From Caulobacter sp. UNC279MFTsu5.1 (GTDB lineage Bacteria; Pseudomonadota; Alphaproteobacteria; Caulobacterales; Caulobacteraceae), in the NCBI RefSeq assembly GCF_900114015.1, contig NZ_FORN01000042.1:1-51800 (forward strand): 51,800 nt of DNA. The letters run 5' to 3'. The notes under the pieces are model-generated. The model made no database searches and was not told where the DNA came from. It worked only from the letters and a program-made list of their open reading frames with translations. Positions 43,534-51,410 of the stretch are shown in pieces. The number at the start of each line of letters is the position of its first letter. Position 1 is the first letter of the stretch. The position numbers were made by a program, and so were the translations under genes.

Positions 43534-44912
43534 CCGCCGGCTCCGGCGGTCAACAGCGGATGGCCGGCGGCGCGCGGCGCCAAGCGGCCGTCCGCCCCGA
43601 CGATCCGCGCCCGCTCCAGCCAGGCCTCGAACTCCGGCGCCCGCTTCAGGCCCAGCAGCTCGCGCACGTAAAGGGCGTCGTGGAACGAGGTGGACTGGTA
43701 GTTCAGCATCACGTCGTCGGCCCCCGGCACGCCCATCACGAAGGTGACGCCGGCCGTGGCCAGCAGGGTCAGCAGGCTGTCCATGTCGTCCTGGTCGGCC
43801 TCGGCGTGGTTGGTGTAGCAGACGTCCACCCCCAGCGGCGCGCCCAGCAGCTTGCCGCAGAAATGGTCCTCCAGCCCGGCGCGGATGATCTGCTTGCCGT
43901 CATAGAGGTATTCGGGGCCGATGAAGCCGACCACGCTGTTGACCAGCAGCGGCTCGAAGGCCCGGGCGACGCCGTAGGCCCGGGCCTCCAGCGTCTGCTG
44001 GTCCACCCCGTGATGCGCCCCGGCCGACAGGGCCGAACCCTGGCCGGTCTCGAAATACATGACGTTGTCGCCCACCGTCCCTCGGCCCAGCGAGCGGCCG
44101 GCGTCCAGTCCCTCGCGCAGCAGGTCCAGGGTGACGCCGAAGCTGGCGTTGGCGGCCTGCGTGCCCGCGATCGACTGGAACACCAGGTCGACCGGCGCGC
44201 CGCGCTCGATCAGTTGGATCGCCGTGGTCACATGGGTCAGGACGCAGGACTGGGTCGGGATCTCGAAGCGGCGGATCAGATCGTCCATCAGCCGGGTCAG
44301 GTCGCCCAGCACGTTCAGGCTGTCGCTGGCCGGGTTGATGCCGATCACCGCGTCGCCGCAGCCGTACAGCAGGCCGTCCAGGATCGAGGCGGTGATCCCG
44401 GCCGGATCGTCGGTCGGATGGTTGGGCTGCAGGCGCACGGCCATGGTCCCAGCCAGGCCGATGGTGTTGCGGAATCGGGTCGTGACCCTGCACTTCGAGG
44501 CGGCCAGGATCAGGTCCTGGTTGCGCATCAGCTTGCTGACCGCCGCGGCCATCTCCGGCGTCAGGCCGGGCGCCAGGCGCGCCAGGGCGGCTGGGGTGGC
44601 CAGCTCCGACAGCAGCCAGTCGCGGAACTCGCCCACCGTCAGCGAGGCCACGGGCGCGAAGGCCGCCGCGTCGTGGCCGTCGAGGATCAGGCGGGTCACC
44701 TCGTCGACTTCGTAGGGGACGAGCGCCTGCGTCAGGAAGGTCTTCAGCGGCACCTCGGCCAGAGCGGTCTTGGCGGCGACGTTGTGCTGGGCGCTGGCGG
44801 CGGCGATCCCGGCCAGGGCGTCGCCTGAACGCGGCGGCGAGGCCTTGGCCATCAGGTCGGCCAGGGTCTCGAAGGTCCAGGTGGTTCCGCCCAGGGTCGC
44901 GCGATAGGCCAT
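43530..44912 (-). CDS. eutB: Ethanolamine ammonia-lyase large subunit
   Basis: The product (460 aa, usual length) is the barrel subunit that binds ethanolamine and cobalamin. Recognised segments: RNQDLILAASKCRVTTRFRN, TIGLAGTMAVRLQPNHPTDD, DAVIGINPASDSLNVL and DNVMYFETGQGSALSAGAHHG. It is paired with eutC, but no microcompartment shell, reactivase (eutA) or permease gene is nearby. I use the ATG at 44912 (MAYRATLGG), where the family starts; the open frame continues but is not EutB-like. Confidence 0.96.
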   Translation of the reverse strand: MAYRATLGGTTWTFETLADLMAKASPPRSGDALAGIAAASAQHNVAAKTALAEVPLKTFLTQALVPYEVDEVTRLILDGHDAAAFAPVASLTVGEFRDWLLSELATPAALARLAPGLTPEMAAAVSKLMRNQDLILAASKCRVTTRFRNTIGLAGTMAVRLQPNHPTDDPAGITASILDGLLYGCGDAVIGINPASDSLNVLGDLTRLMDDLIRRFEIPTQSCVLTHVTTAIQLIERGAPVDLVFQSIAGTQAANASFGVTLDLLREGLDAGRSLGRGTVGDNVMYFETGQGSALSAGAHHGVDQQTLEARAYGVARAFEPLLVNSVVGFIGPEYLYDGKQIIRAGLEDHFCGKLLGAPLGVDVCYTNHAEADQDDMDSLLTLLATAGVTFVMGVPGADDVMLNYQSTSFHDALYVRELLGLKRAPEFEAWLERARIVGADGRLAPRAAGHPLLTAGAGG

Positions 44913-45007
44913 GACGGCGAAGGTGGCGCCGATGGCGGCGACTGCAAAGCGCGGGACGCGACGGGCGGGGCGCGGGGCCGAGACTTGCCCGTTCGGCGTG
45001 CACCGCT

Positions 45008-45033
45008 GGGGACAGGCCCCTGGGCCTGTCCCC
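45008..45033. repeat. 26-nt perfect hairpin, copy 2 (pair with 7768-7793)
   Basis: GGGGACAGGCCC and GGGCCTGTCCCC form a 12-bp stem with a CT loop. The outer seven pairs and the loop equal those at 7768-7793; the inner five differ but remain complementary. It lies between eutB and the DUF1080 gene. Confidence 0.75.
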
Positions 45034-45120
45034 GGCCAGTCTACGACCATCCGAGCCTTGCACCGACAACGCTGTCGACTACCTTGCCGCGCGGCCCCGG
45101 CGTGGGCGCGGGAGTGACGC

Positions 45121-45993
45121 ATGCTCAAGATCCTGGCCTTCACCCTGGCGCTGGCCGCCGCCGCGCCCGCCCTCGCCGCCCCGGCGCCGCCCCTGGCCCT
45201 GGCCGAGGTCCCCAAGCCCGCCGGCCCAGCGACCTCGCTGTTCAACGGCCGCGACCTGAAGGCCTGGGACGCCTGGCTCGGCTACGCCGACCCGTCCCTG
45301 ACCTACAAGCGCCCCCCGATCGCGCCGATCGGAGCGGGCCCGCGGAGCGCCGAGATCTTCAAGGTGGTGGTCGAGGACGGCCGGCCGGCGATCCATGTCG
45401 ACGGCCGGATCTGGGGCGGTCTGGTCCACCGGGGCGACTTCCGCGACTATCACCTGCGTCTGCAGTACAAGTGGGGCAAGGGCCGCTGGCGGCCGCGCGA
45501 GGCCCAGGCGCCCAACAACGGCCTGCTCTACCACTCGCACGGCGCGCCCGGCGCGGTCTGGGGCACGTGGAGCCAGGCGGTGGAGTTCGAGATCATGACC
45601 GGCTCGATCGGCATGGTCGTGCCGGTGGGCGAGGCGATCAGCGCCACGACGACCGCCGTCGACGATCCGGCCCTGATCGCCCCCAAGCTGCGGTTCTCGC
45701 CCGCCGGCCGCGCCACCACGGCCAGGGGCGGCACGGCGCTGTGGAACATCGAGGCCTACAGCGACGCCGAGAAGCCGGCCGGCGAATGGAACACCCTGGA
45801 CCTCTACGTGCTGGGCGACCGCGCGATCCACGTGGTCAACGGCGTGCCGGTGATGGAGGTTCGCGACCTCAAGGCCGACGGCGCGCCCCTGACCCATGGC
45901 GCGATCCAGCTGCAGTCGGAAGGCGCCGAGACCTTCTTTCGCGACCTGGTTCTGGAGCCGATCAAGAGCCTGCCCCGGATCGTGGCGAAATAG
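45121..45993 (+). CDS. DUF1080 (3-keto-disaccharide hydrolase-like) exported protein
   Basis: The product (290 aa) has a signal peptide (residues 1-20, cleavage near ALAAP) and is periplasmic. The fold is the concanavalin/LamG-like DUF1080 domain: SLFNGRDLKAWDAWLG, the NNGLLYHSHG strand, VEFEIMTGSIGM, and GEWNTLDLYVLGD with VNGVPVMEVRDL at the C terminus. Characterised DUF1080 proteins cleave 3-keto-glycosides. The active-site residues I can place (HSHG, EFE) are consistent, but the substrate is unknown. It is transcribed alone, divergent from eutB. Confidence 0.9.
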   Translation: MLKILAFTLALAAAAPALAAPAPPLALAEVPKPAGPATSLFNGRDLKAWDAWLGYADPSLTYKRPPIAPIGAGPRSAEIFKVVVEDGRPAIHVDGRIWGGLVHRGDFRDYHLRLQYKWGKGRWRPREAQAPNNGLLYHSHGAPGAVWGTWSQAVEFEIMTGSIGMVVPVGEAISATTTAVDDPALIAPKLRFSPAGRATTARGGTALWNIEAYSDAEKPAGEWNTLDLYVLGDRAIHVVNGVPVMEVRDLKADGAPLTHGAIQLQSEGAETFFRDLVLEPIKSLPRIVAK

Positions 45994-46044
45994 GCGGCGG
46001 GGCTTCCTAGGGCGGCCGAACTATTGCCTATGACCAAAAGCGGT

Positions 46045-46157
46045 TGTCATCCCGGACGAAACGCGTAGCGCGAAGATCCGGGACCGACGCCTGAGCTCAG
46101 AGTTTCCGGCGGTCCCGGATCTGCGCCCGGCTTTCGCCGGGCTTGTCCGGGATGACA
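46045..46157. repeat. REP-like palindromic element, family A copy 4
   Basis: TTGTCATCCCGGACG on the left, GTCCGGGATGACA on the right; internal GATCCGGGACC / GGTCCCGGATC and GCCCGGCTTTCGCCGGGC. Nearly identical to the copy at 8409-8524. It separates the DUF1080 gene from the convergent SGNH-like gene. Confidence 0.88.
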
Positions 46158-46187
46158 GCTCTTTTCTCAGCCCATATGCGATCGCCG

Positions 46188-47384
46188 CTATCGGGGGGAC
46201 TTGATCGCCGTGCCTTTCGTCGCGCCGTGCGCGGCCAGATACCCCGCCACCGCCTGAGCCATGGCCCGCGAGGCCCTGGCGTCCGGGTGGCGGTTACGGG
46301 GGATCAGCCAGCGGGGATCGAGGCGCACGAGCACATAGGGCAGGCCCGCCTCGTCGAGGACGCGGCGGCGCAAGGCGGCTTCGGCGGGAGTCTCCGGGCG
46401 TAGTTGCGGCACGAGGATCAGCGGCGTGGCGCGGCGCCGGCGGGCCATGGCGACGGTGTCGGCCAGGGCGGCCCGCGCCGTGGCCACGCCCCGGTCGATC
46501 TCGTCCTCGGCGCGGTAAGGAACCGCCCGCCGCGCCACTTCGGCCAGCTTCAAGGACCGGACGGGAGGACGCCAGGCCAGGGCGCTGTCCAGATGCGGGC
46601 GATCGACGTCCAGCGTCCGCCGCAGCAAGGACGGCATGAACAGGGCGACCACCGCCACCGGCCGCCGGAAGCGGGGCCATTCGTCGCGCAGGCGCAGATA
46701 GGACTGGTCGGTGGCGTAGCCCTCGACGGCGAGGTTGGCGCCCTGCACCCCCGTCAGGGCCTCGACCTGGGCGGGAAGCGACTCGTCCCAAGTCAGGCCG
46801 TGCCCGACCATCACGGACTCGCCGGTGAACAGGATGGTCGGAGCCTCGGGATCCACGCGGTCGCCCAGGCGGCGCACCCGATGGCCGGCGGCGTCGAAGG
46901 CATAGGTGATGTCACGCCCGCCCAGCCGCCCGACGCCCTCGCGCGCCGGGATGAACACCCAGCCCAGCCGGGCGTCGCGCCGCCGCAGCGGTTCACGCGG
47001 CGCGGGGACCTCCTGGGTCCCCAGCCAGGGCAGGCGCGACAGCAGGACCTCGCTGGCGACCAGCGACAGCACGACCGCCAGGACGGTCGGCGCGGCGTCA
47101 TGGACCAGCCGCCTCGGCGGGACGCGGGCGAACAGCCTGCCCGCCCTTGGCCGGACGATGAAGACCAGCGCCAAGCCGACACCCGCGACCAGGACCCGCA
47201 GGACCGTCAGGATCAGGATCTGCCGCTCGCGGGGGGTGTAGAAGTCCGGCAGGACGTGGCGGTCCAGCCAGCGGACGTCTGCCGCGCCGGCCCAGACCAG
47301 CAGCGCGACGCCGGCGGCGGCCACGACCAGTTCCGCGGCCAGGCCGCGCACCCGCGAGACCGAGGGTCCGGCCCGTTCAGCCAA
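46188..47384 (-). CDS. Membrane-anchored SGNH/GDSL-hydrolase-like protein
   Basis: The product is 398 aa. Three transmembrane helices (about residues 16-35, 56-77, 99-115) are followed by an extracytoplasmic domain with the SGNH pattern: ILFTGESVMVGHGLTWDESL places the nucleophile at S190, GANLAVEGYATDQSYL gives the next block, and RNRHPDARASRAMAQAV near the end holds H366. The usual Asp two positions before that His is N364. Such domains de-O-acetylate or transfer acyl groups on glycans. The start is a TTG at 47384 with GGGAGGA 8-14 nt upstream. It is divergent from the ferritin-like/carbamoyltransferase operon, with 56 bp between. Confidence 0.85.
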   Translation of the reverse strand: MAERAGPSVSRVRGLAAELVVAAAGVALLVWAGAADVRWLDRHVLPDFYTPRERQILILTVLRVLVAGVGLALVFIVRPRAGRLFARVPPRRLVHDAAPTVLAVVLSLVASEVLLSRLPWLGTQEVPAPREPLRRRDARLGWVFIPAREGVGRLGGRDITYAFDAAGHRVRRLGDRVDPEAPTILFTGESVMVGHGLTWDESLPAQVEALTGVQGANLAVEGYATDQSYLRLRDEWPRFRRPVAVVALFMPSLLRRTLDVDRPHLDSALAWRPPVRSLKLAEVARRAVPYRAEDEIDRGVATARAALADTVAMARRRRATPLILVPQLRPETPAEAALRRRVLDEAGLPYVLVRLDPRWLIPRNRHPDARASRAMAQAVAGYLAAHGATKGTAIKSPR

Positions 47385-47440
47385 GTCTTGATCCTCCCTC
47401 GCGGATGATATTGGATGGCTGTCAGAAGGGACCCTGCCCC

Positions 47441-48184
47441 ATGCAATCCCCGCTGTCATCGGTTCACCGGTGGGTTTGGCGCAACGCCCGGCGGCGCGCC
47501 AAGAACCTGCTGCGGTTCGCCGAGGTCGAGGCGGACGGGGGCCGCGACCTGGTCCGGGCCGCCGAGCAGACCCAGGACCCGCTCCTGCGCCGCCTGTTCC
47601 TGCTGCATGCCCTGGACGAGCAGCGCCACGCCGACCTGTTCCGCAAGCGCGGCCTGGCCCTGATGTCGACCCTGCCCGCCGCCCCCGAGGCCGCCAGCCG
47701 GACCGACTGGCTGACGCCGGGCGAGCGCGGCCTGGACGACCTGAGGGTGGAACAGGAGCGCGACGGCGCCCTGCTGGCCTTCCTGCACCTGTCGGAAAAG
47801 GCCGCCGCCCGCGACTTCACCCACTATATCGCCGCGCTCGAAGGCGATCCCCCGACCCGCGAGGTCTTCGAGAAGGTCGTGCACGACGAGGCGTTCCACA
47901 TGAACTACACCCGCGCCCAGCTGCTCCGCGTCGCGCCCAAGGACCACGGGCGCCTGCTCTGGATGGCCCGCCTGCGCCGCCTGTGGTCGCTGTACCTGCG
48001 GTTCGCGGGGGCCCTGGCCGCCGTGATCGGCGCGGTGGTGCTGACCCTGCAGTACTTCATCCTGCTGCCGCCCTTCGCCCTGCTGGCCCGCCGCGCCTGG
48101 GCCCGCGAGCCCGAGGGCTGGACGCCGATCGCGCCCGAACGCAACGGCCAGGGCGGGCCCAGCCCGCTGAAACGGCAATACTAA
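47441..48184 (+). CDS. Ferritin-like diiron protein with C-terminal membrane helix
   Basis: The product (247 aa) is an all-helical ferritin-like domain with ligands spaced as in rubrerythrin-type proteins: E28 or E30 (FAEVEADGG), E60-x-x-H63 (DEQRH), E119 (LSEKAA) and E150-x-x-H153 (DEAFH). A hydrophobic stretch at about 188-215 anchors it to the membrane. Enzymes of this class oxidise or hydroxylate substrates, or act as oxidases. The gene opens the operon, the stop overlaps the carbamoyltransferase start (TAATG), and the two products are likely made together. I start at 47441; a TTG at 47405 would add 12 residues. Confidence 0.85.
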   Translation: MQSPLSSVHRWVWRNARRRAKNLLRFAEVEADGGRDLVRAAEQTQDPLLRRLFLLHALDEQRHADLFRKRGLALMSTLPAAPEAASRTDWLTPGERGLDDLRVEQERDGALLAFLHLSEKAAARDFTHYIAALEGDPPTREVFEKVVHDEAFHMNYTRAQLLRVAPKDHGRLLWMARLRRLWSLYLRFAGALAAVIGAVVLTLQYFILLPPFALLARRAWAREPEGWTPIAPERNGQGGPSPLKRQY

Positions 48185-49953
48185 TGAAGATCCTCGGCAT
48201 CTCGGCCCACTATCACGACTCCGCCGCGGCCCTGGTCGTCGACGGCCTGCCGGTAGGGGCGGTGCAGCAGGAACGCCTGTCGCGGCGCAAGAACGACGCG
48301 GCCTTCCCGCTCGAGGCGATCGAATGGTGCCTGGACCACGCCGGGCTGCAGCCCGAGGACCTCGACGCCGTGGTCTTCTACGAGCGGCCGATGCTGAAGT
48401 TCGACCGCATCCTGATCAGCGCCCTGCGCGCCTTCCCCCACGGCCGCGCCGCCTTCGCCCACGCCATGAAGAACAGCCTGGGCGAAAAAGCCTGGGTGCG
48501 CGGCCTGATCACCGCCCAGCTGGGCGTGCCCCGCGACCGGATCCTGTTCACCGAGCACCACCAGTCGCACGCCGCCGCGGCCTTCCTGACCGCCCCCACC
48601 CGCCGCGCGGCGATCATGACCACCGACGGGGTCGGCGAATGGGCCACCCTGACCGTCGGGCGGGGCGAGCGGCCGGCCGGCGGCCCGATCCGCATCGTCC
48701 TGGACCGCGAGGTGCGGTTTCCCCACTCGCTGGGCATGCTCTACTCGACCTTCACCGCCTATCTCGGCTTTTCGGTCAACGAGGGCGAGTACAAGGTCAT
48801 GGGCCTGGCCGCCTATGGCCGCCCGACGATGGCCGACCAGGTCCGCAAGGTCATCCGCCGCACCAGCGACGGCGCCTTCGCGCTGGAGCTGGACTATTTC
48901 GCGTTCCACACCACGGTCGCCCAGTCCTACTCCAGACGGTTCGTCGACCTGTTCGGACCGCCGCGCCAGGCCTATGAGCCCATCGACCTGGCGACGCCCG
49001 AAGGCCGCCGCTTCGCCGACATCGCCGCCAGCGTCCAGGCGGTGCTGGAGGAGATCCTGGTCGACATGACCCGCGGCCTGCACGCCGAGACCGGCCTGCC
49101 CGACCTGTGCCTGGGCGGCGGGGTGGCGCTGAACGGCGTGGCCAACGCCCGCATCCTGGCCGAGTCCGGCTTCGAGCGGGTGTTCGTGCCGCCCGCCCCG
49201 GGCGACGCCGGCTCGGCCCTGGGCGCGGCGCTGTACGCCGACCGCATCCATTTTTGCAATCCCGACCGCGACGTGCCCGACCATCCGTTCTGGGGTCCGT
49301 CGATCGACGACGACGAGCTGGCCCGCCTGGCCGGCGAGGACGGCCTGCCGGCCGCGACCCTGAACGACGCGGCCCTGGTCGAACAGACCGCCGACGACCT
49401 GGCCGCCGGCAAGGTGGTCGGCTGGATGGAGGGCGCGACCGAGTTCGGCCCCCGGGCCCTGGGCCACCGCAGCATCCTGACCGCCCCGCACGACGTGGCC
49501 CTGCGCGACCGGCTGAACCGCGACATCAAGTATCGCGAGGAGTTCCGCCCCTTCGCCCCGGTCGTGCCGATCGAGGCGGCCGACCGCTATTTCCAGCTGC
49601 CGCCCGGCGGGGCGCGGCTGGCGCGGTTCATGTCCGGCGTCTTCCCGGTGCGCCCCGAATGGCGCGAGCGGTTGGCGGCGGTCACCCATGTGGACGGCAC
49701 CGCCCGGGTGCAGGCCCTGGAACGGTCGATGGCCCCGCGCCTGCACGACCTGCTCGAGGCCTACGGCCGCCGCTCGGGCCTGCCCGTGCTGCTGAACACC
49801 TCGTTCAACCTGGCCGGCGAGCCGATCGTCAACCGGGTGGTCGAGGGCTATTCGACCTTCCGGCGCTCGGGGATCGACGTCCTGGTCGCCGGCCGCTGCC
49901 GCATCGTCAAGCGCGCCCGGGCGCGCACCTCCCTGATCGAAGAACTGGCCTGA
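48184..49953 (+). CDS. NodU/CmcH-family carbamoyltransferase
   Basis: The product is 589 aa. The N-terminal HSP70-like (Kae1-like) domain carries GISAHYHDSAAALV with H11, EHHQSHAAAAFL with H125, H126 and H129, and D148 in TTDGVGEW, which bind Fe and transfer carbamoyl from carbamoyl phosphate through an adenylate. The C-terminal YrdC-like/carbamoyl-C domain (EGATEFGPRALGHRSIL, EFRPFAPVV) is complete. Family members carbamoylate hydroxyl groups of small molecules (nodulation factors, cephamycins, novobiocin, saxitoxin-related compounds). It is second in the cassette, with overlapping starts and stops on both sides. Confidence 0.95.
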   Translation: MKILGISAHYHDSAAALVVDGLPVGAVQQERLSRRKNDAAFPLEAIEWCLDHAGLQPEDLDAVVFYERPMLKFDRILISALRAFPHGRAAFAHAMKNSLGEKAWVRGLITAQLGVPRDRILFTEHHQSHAAAAFLTAPTRRAAIMTTDGVGEWATLTVGRGERPAGGPIRIVLDREVRFPHSLGMLYSTFTAYLGFSVNEGEYKVMGLAAYGRPTMADQVRKVIRRTSDGAFALELDYFAFHTTVAQSYSRRFVDLFGPPRQAYEPIDLATPEGRRFADIAASVQAVLEEILVDMTRGLHAETGLPDLCLGGGVALNGVANARILAESGFERVFVPPAPGDAGSALGAALYADRIHFCNPDRDVPDHPFWGPSIDDDELARLAGEDGLPAATLNDAALVEQTADDLAAGKVVGWMEGATEFGPRALGHRSILTAPHDVALRDRLNRDIKYREEFRPFAPVVPIEAADRYFQLPPGGARLARFMSGVFPVRPEWRERLAAVTHVDGTARVQALERSMAPRLHDLLEAYGRRSGLPVLLNTSFNLAGEPIVNRVVEGYSTFRRSGIDVLVAGRCRIVKRARARTSLIEELA

Positions 49954-50001
49954 TGGAAGACCTGGCCTGATGGAAGAACTGGGCTGAATGAGGAACTGGC
50001 A
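49934..50001 (+). repeat. Four 17-bp tandem repeats at a cistron junction
   Basis: Units: TGATCGAAGAACTGGCC, TGATGGAAGACCTGGCC, TGATGGAAGAACTGGGC and TGAATGAGGAACTGGCA, each 17 nt, 68 bp in all. They cover the last codons of the carbamoyltransferase gene and run to the DUF5989-like start. Because 17 is not a multiple of three, units 2 and 3 each create an ATG plus four codons ended by TGA (MEDLA, MEELG). Confidence 0.9.
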
Positions 50002-50213
50002 TGATCCGCCGTCGTGGACGCTTTCACCGCCAGATGATCGTGCTGAGCAGCATGGCCGGCTCGACCCTGGACCTGGTCCAGGGCCTGTGGCGCGGCCCGT
50101 CCGGCCGTCGCTGGCTGGTCCCGCTGGCGGTCTTCCTGTGCCTGACCGGGGCGGTGCTGATCCTGGCCGTCACCGTCGAGGCCCTGGCGCCGTTCGTCTA
50201 CGCGATCTTCTGA
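50001..50213 (+). CDS. DUF5989-like small membrane protein
   Basis: The product is 70 aa with a basic N terminus (MIRRRGRFHRQM) and a single transmembrane helix (WLVPLAVFLCLTGAVLILAV), ending ALAPFVYAIF. The combination of a W-x-x-P near the helix start and a final APFxYxxF is the DUF5989 signature, and DUF5989 proteins commonly sit beside carbamoyltransferases and SGNH proteins, as here. Its function is not established; it may be a membrane adaptor. GAGG lies 8-12 nt before the start at 50001. An internal ATG at 50034 would still keep the helix. Confidence 0.8.
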   Translation: MIRRRGRFHRQMIVLSSMAGSTLDLVQGLWRGPSGRRWLVPLAVFLCLTGAVLILAVTVEALAPFVYAIF

Positions 50214-50215
50214 GC

Positions 50216-51214
50216 GTGGAGGACGCCGCCGCCGCCCTGCGCGCCCTGCTGGCCTGCCCGGCCTGCGGGGGCGCCCTGGCGGCGGACTGGAGCTGCCGGG
50301 GCTGCGGGGCGCGCCACGTCGAGAGGGACGGCGTCGTCGACCTGCGCCGGCCGGCCGACGCCAGCACCCAGGCCGTGCGCGACTTCTACGAAAAGGCGCC
50401 CTTCCCCGGCTATCCGCCGCGCGACAGCCTGGACGGCTTGCGGGCCCGGGCCGAGCGCAGCCCGTTCGCCCGCCTGCTGGACCGCGCCGTCCCCGGCGAC
50501 GCCCGGATCGTCGAGGTCGGCTGCGGCACCGGCCAGATGAGCCTGTACCTGGCCCGCGCCGACCGGCTGGTGGTCGGCGCCGACCTGACCCGGGCGTCCC
50601 TGGACCTGGGCGCCGCCGCCGCCCGCCGATTCGGGTCGAGGAACGTGCTGTTCGTCGAGACCGACCTCCACGCGCCGGGCCTGGCCGAGGGGGCCTTCGA
50701 CGTGGTGGTCTGCCTGGGCGTGCTGCACCACACCCCCGATCCCCGGGCGGCCTTCGCCCGGCTCGCGCGGCTGGCCCGGCCCGACGGCGGCCTGATCGTG
50801 CTGGGCCTCTACAACGCCGTCGCCCGCCTGCCCCTGCGCCTGCGGCGGACCATCGCCCGCCTGACCGGCTTTCGCTGGATCCCCTTCGACCCGGTGCTGC
50901 GCGCCCGCGCCGCCGAGCCCGACCGCCACGCCGCCTGGCTGCGCGACCAGTACCGCCACCCCGAGGAGCACCGCCACACCCATGGCGAGGTGTTGAAGTG
51001 GTTCGCCGAGAACGGCGTCGACTACGTCCGGGCCTATCCCAGCACGGTGATCGGCGACGAACCGGAGGACCTGTTCGAACCGGCCGCCGACAACTGGAGC
51101 CCCGAGGCCTGGCTCAGCCAGGTGGGCTGGATGAAGACCCTGGGGCCGGAGGGGGGCCTGTTCGTGATGGTGGGGCGCGTAAGCCCCGCGGAACACCCGC
51201 TTGCCCCCACCTGA
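50216..51214 (+). CDS. SAM-dependent methyltransferase with N-terminal zinc ribbon
   Basis: The product is 332 aa. The N terminus is a Trm112-like zinc ribbon: CPAC at 14-17 and CRGC at 27-30. A class I methyltransferase domain follows: motif I VEVGCGTGQMS, an acidic end of strand 2 (VVGADLT), LGVLHHTPDP and an FARLARLARPDGGLIVLGLY stretch. The C-terminal 100 residues (QYRHPEEHRHTHGEVLKWF, AYPSTVIGDEPEDLF) are distinctive and probably recognise the substrate. The start is a GTG at 50216, 2 nt after the previous stop. The gene ends the operon. Confidence 0.9.
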   Translation: MEDAAAALRALLACPACGGALAADWSCRGCGARHVERDGVVDLRRPADASTQAVRDFYEKAPFPGYPPRDSLDGLRARAERSPFARLLDRAVPGDARIVEVGCGTGQMSLYLARADRLVVGADLTRASLDLGAAAARRFGSRNVLFVETDLHAPGLAEGAFDVVVCLGVLHHTPDPRAAFARLARLARPDGGLIVLGLYNAVARLPLRLRRTIARLTGFRWIPFDPVLRARAAEPDRHAAWLRDQYRHPEEHRHTHGEVLKWFAENGVDYVRAYPSTVIGDEPEDLFEPAADNWSPEAWLSQVGWMKTLGPEGGLFVMVGRVSPAEHPLAPT

Positions 51215-51225
51215 CCGCTTCGTGG

Positions 51226-51375
51226 TCACGGCTTAACGACGGGTGTTCGATGGGCGCACGGCCCCCTCCGGCCCTCCGGGCCACCTCCCCCAGAGGGGGA
51301 GGAGCTATGAACGCCTCGCCAGATGCTCCCCCTCTGGGGGAGCTGTCGCGAAGCGACAGAGGGGGTCGCGCGCAC
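51226..51375. repeat. GC-rich palindromic element, family B copy 3
   Basis: Contains CCTCCCCCAGAGGGGGAGG (51282-51302), CTCCCCCTCTGGGGGAG and CTGTCGCGAAGCGACAG, each a perfect or near-perfect hairpin. It shares arms with copies 1 and 2. It lies between the methyltransferase gene and the second large dispersed element. Confidence 0.75.
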
Positions 51376-51410
51376 GGCTTGGCCGCCACGCGCTTTCGCT
51401 GCGATGGGAT

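Noticed and set aside
49934..50001. 17-bp repeats as a CRISPR array
   Set aside because: There are no spacers, the units are directly adjacent, and they overlap a coding end.
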